Source: an uncultured Clostridiaceae bacterium
Lineage (GTDB): Bacteria > Bacillota > Clostridia > Lachnospirales > Lachnospiraceae
Length of the DNA: 11,968 nt
Direction: 5' to 3'
NCBI GenBank assembly: GCA_902477765.1
Contig: CABSIM010000055.1
Location: 1 to 11,968 of the forward strand
Of this stretch, positions 7,637 to 11,968 are shown piece by piece; position 1 is the first letter of the stretch; each line of letters starts with the position of its first letter. A program made the translations under genes and the position numbers. Under the pieces are notes generated by a model. The model did no database searches, was not told the origin of the DNA, and worked only from the letters and a program-made list of their open reading frames with translations.

Positions 7637-8275
7637 ATGAAAACAGCAGCAATGTCCGTCCCGGAAGCAGAACTGGAGCATGCCGTATGGGCTGCCCGCA
7701 GCCTGTTTGACCGCGGAAAGACCTCCGGTTCTTCCGCCAACCTCAGTTTCCGGCACGGAGACCATATCTGTATTACAGCCAGCGGCTCCTGTTTCGGCAC
7801 CCTGACCCCACAGGATTTTGCGGTCATCCGCATGGATGGAACTCCTCTGTCTGACAGGAAGCCCAGCAAAGAATGGCCCCTGCATCTGGCTCTTTATGAA
7901 AAATCCCCGGATATCGGGGCCGTGATCCATACCCACAGCACCTATTCCGTGCTGTGGAGCATGCTTCCTTCTTCCGCGGAAGAGGACTGCATTCCGGACC
8001 ACACACCGTATCTGAAAATGAAGCTGGGGACCGTAGGAATGGTTCCCTATGAAAAGCCGGGATCTGAAGCACTTTTTTCCGCGTTCCGCGCCAGAGTCAT
8101 GAACAGCGACGGCTTCCTCTTAAAAAATCACGGGCCTGTGGTGCCGGGAAAAGACATCATGGATGCCTTCTTCTGTCTGGAAGAGCTGGAAGAAAGCGCC
8201 CGCATTGCCTGGGAGTTCCGCCGGGCGGGCATTCTTATGCCTCCGGACTCCCAAACCGGTCTGTGCCGTCCGTAA
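7637..8275 (+). CDS. otnC: Class II aldolase/adducin family, OtnC-like 3-oxo-tetronate 4-phosphate decarboxylase
   Basis: A 212-aa metal-dependent class II aldolase-fold enzyme. Visible family motifs are GSSANLSFR (31-39), ITASGS (46-51), the catalytic-acid region SKEWPLHLALYE with Glu79 (77-88), metal ligands His98 and His100 in IHTHSTYS, and His165 in LLKNHGP. Behind an OtnK-type kinase, the expected reaction is decarboxylation of 3-oxo-tetronate 4-phosphate to dihydroxyacetone phosphate and CO2. A sugar-phosphate aldol cleavage is the alternative. I prefer the ATG at 7637, with GAGG ten bases upstream. The earlier ATG at 7628 overlaps the kinase stop (ATGA) and has that same site almost against it, but it remains possible and would add three residues. 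The operon ends at the terminator 36 bp downstream. Confidence 0.88.
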   Translation: MKTAAMSVPEAELEHAVWAARSLFDRGKTSGSSANLSFRHGDHICITASGSCFGTLTPQDFAVIRMDGTPLSDRKPSKEWPLHLALYEKSPDIGAVIHTHSTYSVLWSMLPSSAEEDCIPDHTPYLKMKLGTVGMVPYEKPGSEALFSAFRARVMNSDGFLLKNHGPVVPGKDIMDAFFCLEELEESARIAWEFRRAGILMPPDSQTGLCRP

Positions 8276-8310
8276 TGCACGTTCCGGTTCCGTTCATAAA
8301 CAGACGGAAA

Positions 8311-8364
8311 AAGCTCTGTTCTGAGAGGAAATCCGGAAGGGATTCCTTCAGAACAGAGCTTTTT
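8311..8364. terminator. Bidirectional intrinsic terminator between the aldolase and queA
   Basis: A perfect inverted repeat of 14 bases, AAGCTCTGTTCTGA (8311-8324) with TCAGAACAGAGCTT (8348-8361), followed by a T-run on the plus strand. On the minus strand the A-run just before 8313 supplies the T-run. It can therefore end both the kinase-aldolase operon and the convergent queA transcript. Confidence 0.92.
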
Positions 8365-8378
8365 ATCAGATATATCTA

Positions 8379-9404
8379 TTACCGGATAAACATGGCGTCG
8401 CCGAAGCTGAAGAAACGATACCGTTCCTTCACAGCCTCCCGGTATGCATTCAGAATATGTTCCCGTCCTGCCAGGGCGGAAACCAGCATGACCAGAGTGG
8501 ATTCCGGAAGATGGAAATTTGTGATCAGGCAGTCCAGAATCTTGAACCGGTAGCCCGGATAAATGAAAATGTCTGTCCAGCCGCTGCCCGCCTTCAGGAT
8601 CCCGTCCTCTCCGGCAGCCGATTCCAGCGTTCTGCAGCTGGTGGTTCCCACACAGATGACGCGGCCTCCGTTTTTCTTTGTCTCGTTGATCTTTCTGGCC
8701 TCTTCTTCCTCCACCACATAGAATTCCGAATGCATGTGATGGTCTTCTATGGTGTCCACTTTCACCGGCCGGAATGTTCCAAGCCCCACATGAAGAGTAA
8801 TATGGGCAATGGTCACACCCATTTCCCGGATCTGATCCAGAAGTTCTTCCGTAAAATGAAGTCCTGCGGTAGGAGCCGCAGCTGAACCGTCATGTTTTGC
8901 ATACACCGTCTGATACCGGTTTTTATCTTTCAGCTGATGGGTGATGTACGGCGGCAGCGGCATCTGGCCAAGCTGATCCAGAATCTCCTCAAAGATTCCT
9001 TCATATTCAAACCGGATCAGCCGGTTTCCTTCTTCCACCACATCAATGACTTCCCCCTTCAGAAGCCCGTTTCCGAAAGATACACGGGTTCCGACTTTCA
9101 TCTTTTTTCCGGGTTTCACCAGAGTTTCCCATACCTGATCCGTCTTCCTTTTTAAAAGAAGCACCTCAATTTTTCCGTCTGTTCCCTCTCTCTGACCGAT
9201 AAGGCGGGCCGGAATCACTTTTGTGTCATTGATAACAAGGCAGTCTCCCTTTTTCAGATACTGCAGAATATCGCGGAAATGGCGATGTTCCACTTCTCCG
9301 GTCTTCCTGTCCAGCACCATCAGACGGGAAGCCGCTCTGTCTTCCAGAGGGTCCTGAGCAATCAGTTCCTGCGGAAGTTCGTAATAAAAATCTTTTACAT
9401 CCAT
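8379..9404 (-). CDS. queA: S-adenosylmethionine:tRNA ribosyltransferase-isomerase QueA
   Basis: A 341-aa cytoplasmic enzyme that transfers and isomerises the ribose of S-adenosylmethionine onto preQ1-modified tRNA to make epoxyqueuosine, late in queuosine synthesis. The N-terminus (MDVKDFYYELPQELIAQDPL) and internal segments are typical: INDTKVIPARL, AAPTAGLHFTEELL, THVGLGTFRPV-like HITLHVGLGTFRPV, and the ending NAYREAVKERYRFFSFGDAM. The length is that of the complete family. The start at 9402-9404 has an AGGAG site. It lies 187 bp after the membrane-protein gene on the same strand and ends at a shared bidirectional terminator. A second, diverged queA begins at 11880 on the opposite strand. 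Confidence 0.96.
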   Translation of the reverse strand: MDVKDFYYELPQELIAQDPLEDRAASRLMVLDRKTGEVEHRHFRDILQYLKKGDCLVINDTKVIPARLIGQREGTDGKIEVLLLKRKTDQVWETLVKPGKKMKVGTRVSFGNGLLKGEVIDVVEEGNRLIRFEYEGIFEEILDQLGQMPLPPYITHQLKDKNRYQTVYAKHDGSAAAPTAGLHFTEELLDQIREMGVTIAHITLHVGLGTFRPVKVDTIEDHHMHSEFYVVEEEEARKINETKKNGGRVICVGTTSCRTLESAAGEDGILKAGSGWTDIFIYPGYRFKILDCLITNFHLPESTLVMLVSALAGREHILNAYREAVKERYRFFSFGDAMFIR

Positions 9405-9591
9405 TTTTTATCTCCTGTGTCCTCTGTTATTTCATAATTCCGTCCGCAGGCCGGCCGCAATCCGCCGGTCTGTTCCACAGGTGTATTTCCGTCCTTACCC
9501 CGGTTTCCTCCTGTGCTCTCCTGTATATCCCAGCTTTCCTGCCATTTTTTCAGACAGCGTTTTTTCTGCTTTTCCGGTCTCTCTGCCGGCA

Positions 9592-10368
9592 TCATTCTTC
9601 TTCCGGAGAAGAACTGTCTCCGGTATTTTCCTCCGGTCCTGACATGATAATGCCGCAGAGTGCTGCAAGATTTTCATCCCGGCCCAGCGCTTCCGCAAAT
9701 TCCGTCTGAACTCTTTCCGCCAGTTCTTTTACAGAATCCAGCTGACCGGCCTGATCCATATAATGTCTTTCCGGATCATCCCGCCCCGGTTCCAGTATTC
9801 TGAAAATTCCGTCCTCATCCTTCTTCACATAAGCCGCCGAAAGACTTGGCGCCGGGACATCCGACTGATAAAATTTGATTCTGTAAGCCACATAGACCAC
9901 ATAGGAATCTTCTTCCGGCCCGGGAATACCGTAACACACAATATCCTGATAATCCTCAATATATTCCATGGACCTGAGAAGCCTCTGATTCTCTTCCTCC
10001 AGCTTTTCTTCATCCGGAGCTTCCGCATTCTGATCCGAGAAGTAACTGTATGCCAGCGCGGCATTTCCCGACAGTTTGGCAGAAAAATACCCGCGGAACA
10101 GTTCTTCAATTTCCTTCGGAAGTTCCTCTGCAAAGGGTGTGTCGGAAGGCAGCTCTCCCAATGTTTCCGGCTCTGCTTCACTGCTGTCCGTTCCGGGCAT
10201 AAGCGAAATGTTTCCGGATGATTCAGACTGCCGCGTTTCCTCCTTTTCCTCTGCCACTACAGGCGTCTCCCCGGCCTGAAAACGGCGTGGGATCAGAATT
10301 ACCGCAAGGATCACTGCAGGAACCAGAATAAAAAAAAGAATTGCCATGCGGCGCGGATTTTTCCACAT
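9592..10368 (-). CDS. Single-pass membrane-anchored protein of unknown function, paralogue A
   Basis: A 258-aa protein with a short basic N-terminus (MWKNPRR), one membrane helix (about 8-26), and an acidic, Ser-rich linker. A folded extracellular domain (about 85-235) follows, then an acidic tail. The domain carries the motifs YIEDYxDIVCY and EDSYVxYVxY, which also occur in the protein encoded at 10782-11858, so the two are paralogues. I do not recognise the family or a catalytic motif. I chose the ATG at 10366-10368 because GGAGG lies upstream at a fair distance and the helix then sits at the N-terminus. The longer frame, starting at 10497, would cross the promoter. Glu codons are mostly GAA (27 GAA to 11 GAG by my hand count), unlike paralogue B. 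The promoter is at 10442-10470 and queA follows. Confidence 0.82.
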   Translation of the reverse strand: MWKNPRRMAILFFILVPAVILAVILIPRRFQAGETPVVAEEKEETRQSESSGNISLMPGTDSSEAEPETLGELPSDTPFAEELPKEIEELFRGYFSAKLSGNAALAYSYFSDQNAEAPDEEKLEEENQRLLRSMEYIEDYQDIVCYGIPGPEEDSYVVYVAYRIKFYQSDVPAPSLSAAYVKKDEDGIFRILEPGRDDPERHYMDQAGQLDSVKELAERVQTEFAEALGRDENLAALCGIIMSGPEENTGDSSSPEEE

Positions 10369-10441
10369 ATCAAACCACCTCCGCAGATCTGCACATCGTT
10401 TTCCGTGTCCGGATCCGGCCGGATCTTCCGATGTCCTGACC

Positions 10442-10470
10442 ATTGTACCAGAATAAAATTTAAAAAGCAA
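10442..10470 (-). promoter_or_regulatory. Sigma-70-type promoter of membrane protein A / queA
   Basis: On the minus strand TTGCTT (10465-10470) and TACAAT (10442-10447) are 17 bp apart. It reads toward the membrane-protein gene starting at 10368, leaving a leader of about 65 nt with a GGAGG ribosome binding site. It lies back to back with the tRNA promoter. Confidence 0.7.
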
Positions 10471-10481
10471 GAAAGAAACCC

Positions 10482-10510
10482 TTGCCATAATGCACAAAAT
10501 GTTGTATTAT
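10482..10510 (+). promoter_or_regulatory. Promoter of tRNA-Arg
   Basis: TTGCCA (10482-10487) and TATTAT (10505-10510) are separated by 17 bp, and transcription would start at or just before the tRNA 5' end at 10520. The surrounding bases are AT-rich. Confidence 0.7.
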
Positions 10511-10519
10511 ATTAGAGAT

Positions 10520-10591
10520 GCATCTGTAGCTCAGTGGATAGAGCAGTGGCCTCCGGAGCCGCGTGCGTAGGTTCGATTCCTATCAGACGCA
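10520..10591 (+). tRNA. tRNA-Arg (anticodon CCG)
   Basis: The full cloverleaf can be drawn: acceptor 10520-10526 with 10584-10590, D stem GCTC/GAGC, anticodon stem GTGGC (10546-10550) with GCCGC (10558-10562), anticodon CCG at 10553-10555 reading CGG, and T arm GTAGG-TTCGATT-CCTAT. The discriminator is A10591 and CCA is not encoded. Two features are odd. The third acceptor pair is A10522 opposite C10588, a mismatch, where neighbouring pairs are all Watson-Crick. There are also G-U pairs in the anticodon and T stems. The mismatch could mean that the 5' and 3' parts derive from two different tRNA-Arg genes. Confidence 0.93.
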
Positions 10592-10634
10592 TTTTGTATT
10601 GGTCAAAAAGGGGCAGAATGCCCTTGTGAGGATT

Positions 10635-10680
10635 CCGCAGATAATCTGTTTTAGTGTTGGATTATCTGCGGTATTTTTTT
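10635..10680 (+). terminator. Intrinsic terminator after tRNA-Arg
   Basis: A perfect 12-bp inverted repeat, CCGCAGATAATC (10635-10646) with GATTATCTGCGG (10660-10671), followed by TATTTTTTT. It lies about 43 bp after the tRNA and ends its transcript before the next promoter. Confidence 0.9.
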
Positions 10681-10688
10681 GGTACAGA

Positions 10689-10717
10689 TTGCAATTTGAA
10701 CCGCTTTTTGCTAGAAT
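10689..10717 (+). promoter_or_regulatory. Sigma-70-type promoter of membrane protein B / queA copy 2
   Basis: TTGCAA (10689-10694) and TAGAAT (10712-10717) are separated by 17 bp. It lies directly after the tRNA terminator and about 65 bp before the start codon at 10782. Confidence 0.68.
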
Positions 10718-10781
10718 AGAGCGGAGATACTTGAACACTAACATACTCCGGGCTTCGCAGTCGGGACAGGAGGATTGAATC

Positions 10782-11858
10782 ATGAGACAAAACAGAAGAA
10801 GGACAGGCAGCAGACGTTCTGCGGACGATAAGATAAAATATATGCGCATGGCGGCAATCCCGCTGGTTATTGTGCTGGTGCTGGTGGCAGTTATACTGGT
10901 GATGGACAGGAAACCGTCGGATAAGGAAGCATCCGCCCCAACGGACGTGTCACTTTCCTCGGATGAGGATATCAATATAAGCAGCGACAGCTCCGCAGCG
11001 CCGGATGATGGCGGGGTGGAGCCGGACAACAACCAGTACACCACGGATTTTTCCCAGTATGAGCTGAAAAAGGACGAGATACCCCAGGTAAACCAGCTGA
11101 TTAGCGAGTATTTTCAGGCCAAGGTGGACCAGGATGCGCAGACCCTGTACCGGATATTCGGGAAGAGCGATGATACAGGGCTGGATGCGCGAAAGGAAGA
11201 ACTGAAGAATGAGGCGGTATACATTGAGGATTATGTGGATATCGTCTGCTATACCAAGCCGGGACTTACAGAGGATTCCTATGTGGCCTATGTCACCTAT
11301 GAGGTGAAGTTCAGACGCGTGGAGACATTGGCGCCGGGCCTTATGTGGTGCTATGTGGTCAAGGATGACAACGGCAATTACATTATCCGGGAGAATGTAG
11401 TGGGTGACGAGGCGGATTATGTGGCGAAGCAGAACCAGTCTGAGGATGTGAAGCTGCTGTCCAACCAGGTCAATGAGAGGCTGAGACAGGCCATTGAGAG
11501 CGATACGGTTCTTGCGGGAATTTACAAGGATTTAAGGAACGGAGCAGTGGTACATTCCTCCGAGGAAGAGACAGAGACAGGAGACAGCACGGTTATCCTG
11601 GAGGAGGAAGGCGGCGAGACCCAGGAAAACGGAGGTCCTCAGCCGTCCCAGGACCCGTCTGCTGACGCGGGCCAGAATTCCCAGGGAGAAGGGATACAGA
11701 ATGTCCCGGCCGGACAGGAAGGTACAAATGCCCGGGAAAGCGAAGGAATACCGGCAGCCGCCCAGGAAAACCAGGGGACTGATTCCGGCACAGCAGGCGG
11801 TTCCGGTACAGAAGAAAGTGCTGGTACGGCAGGCGGTTCCAGTGTGAAGATAGAATAG
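10782..11858 (+). CDS. Single-pass membrane-anchored protein of unknown function, paralogue B
   Basis: A 358-aa protein with a strongly basic cytoplasmic N-terminus (about 1-20), one membrane helix (about 23-41) and an acidic Ser/Asp linker. An extracellular domain follows (about 90-255), then a long low-complexity tail rich in Glu, Gly, Gln and Ser. The domain shares YIEDYxDIVCY, EDSYVxYVxY, KF and APxL with the protein at 9592-10368. The tail holds a repeated GTAGGS segment (DNA repeat at 11787-11804 and 11823-11840, offset 36 bp). The start at 10782 follows AGGAGG. By hand count it has 21 GAG to 14 GAA Glu codons and eight ATA Ile codons, unlike paralogue A. queA copy 2 starts 21 bp downstream, so the two are probably cotranscribed. 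Function is not recognised. Confidence 0.88.
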   Translation: MRQNRRRTGSRRSADDKIKYMRMAAIPLVIVLVLVAVILVMDRKPSDKEASAPTDVSLSSDEDINISSDSSAAPDDGGVEPDNNQYTTDFSQYELKKDEIPQVNQLISEYFQAKVDQDAQTLYRIFGKSDDTGLDARKEELKNEAVYIEDYVDIVCYTKPGLTEDSYVAYVTYEVKFRRVETLAPGLMWCYVVKDDNGNYIIRENVVGDEADYVAKQNQSEDVKLLSNQVNERLRQAIESDTVLAGIYKDLRNGAVVHSSEEETETGDSTVILEEEGGETQENGGPQPSQDPSADAGQNSQGEGIQNVPAGQEGTNARESEGIPAAAQENQGTDSGTAGGSGTEESAGTAGGSSVKIE

Positions 11859-11879
11859 GCTTGGAGGATAAGATTGACC

Positions 11880-11968
11880 ATGGATGTAAAGGACTTTGAT
11901 TATGAACTGCCGGAAGAACTGATTGCCCAGGACCCGCTGGAGGACCGCTCCGCGTCGAGGCTGATGGT
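11880..11968 (+). CDS. queA: QueA, second copy (N-terminal part, cut by window end)
   Basis: The ATG at 11880 opens a frame running off the window. Its 29 visible residues begin MDVKDFDYELPEELIAQDPL and continue with EDRSASRLM. They match the start of the queA product at 8379-9404 at all but three of 29 positions, while the DNA has changed at many third positions. This makes it a diverged homologue, not a recent duplicate. A GGAGG lies about 12 bases upstream. It follows membrane protein B by 21 bp, in the same order as the left-hand pair. Whether the copy is complete cannot be seen. Confidence 0.88.
   Translation, partial: MDVKDFDYELPEELIAQDPLEDRSASRLM

Noticed and set aside
9395..9595. A 66-codon minus-strand frame between membrane protein A and queA, overlapping both genes slightly
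   Set aside because: It lacks a clear ribosome binding site and has a polar, low-information composition. The right-hand copy of the same gene pair has no room for it (21-bp gap). The overlaps look coincidental.
10497..10497. An upstream start for membrane protein A at 10497
   Set aside because: It would place the gene start upstream of the -35 and -10 of its own promoter and add 43 residues before the membrane helix. The ATG at 10366-10368 has a GGAGG site.
11787..11840. A 36-bp-offset repeat as a mobile or CRISPR-like element
   Set aside because: Only two copies, in frame, coding for a GTAGGS tail repeat in a low-complexity protein region.

Overview
The window looks like Bacillota, most likely Lachnospiraceae. 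The signs are moderate GC, strong GGAGG-type ribosome binding sites, a GntP permease, a PrpR-type sigma-54 activator, and queA beside a small membrane-anchored protein. The family assignment is an inference from gene content and style. No sequence search was possible.

Positions 132-8275 hold a complete acid-sugar catabolic locus. On the minus strand, a GntP permease (2576-3901), a zinc-type alcohol dehydrogenase (1529-2518) and a homoserine-dehydrogenase-like oxidoreductase with a SAF-like C-terminus (132-1468, interrupted by a one-base frameshift) form one operon. A PrpR-type sigma-54-dependent activator (4200-6158, minus) sits upstream of it. Divergent from the activator on the plus strand are an OtnK-type DUF1537 acid-sugar kinase (6357-7631) and an OtnC-type class II aldolase/decarboxylase (7637-8275). 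Each operon has a perfect -24/-12 promoter (4006-4021 minus, 6303-6318 plus). A palindromic TGTTGCA/TGCAACA element lies about 125-150 bp upstream of each predicted transcription start. The element beside the kinase operon also covers the activator's own sigma-70 promoter. The inferred logic is acid-sugar uptake, one or two oxidations, phosphorylation, then decarboxylation to a triose phosphate, under one substrate-sensing activator. The usual 3-hydroxyisobutyrate-dehydrogenase-like enzyme and the OtnI isomerase are not in the window. The two dehydrogenases present may form a variant entry route.

A bidirectional terminator (8311-8364) separates this locus from the housekeeping region. There, queA (8379-9404) and a gene for a single-pass membrane protein (9592-10368) run leftward. 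A tRNA-Arg(CCG) follows at 10520-10591. To its right, a paralogous membrane protein (10782-11858) and the start of a second queA (from 11880) run rightward. The result is a mirror-image arrangement around the tRNA.

The tRNA acceptor stem carries an A-C mismatch, and codon use changes between the two membrane-protein genes (GAA-rich left, GAG-rich right). This points to a recombination, integration or assembly junction inside the tRNA gene. It is the structural oddity most worth checking. Positions 1-131 show no gene or clear terminator.
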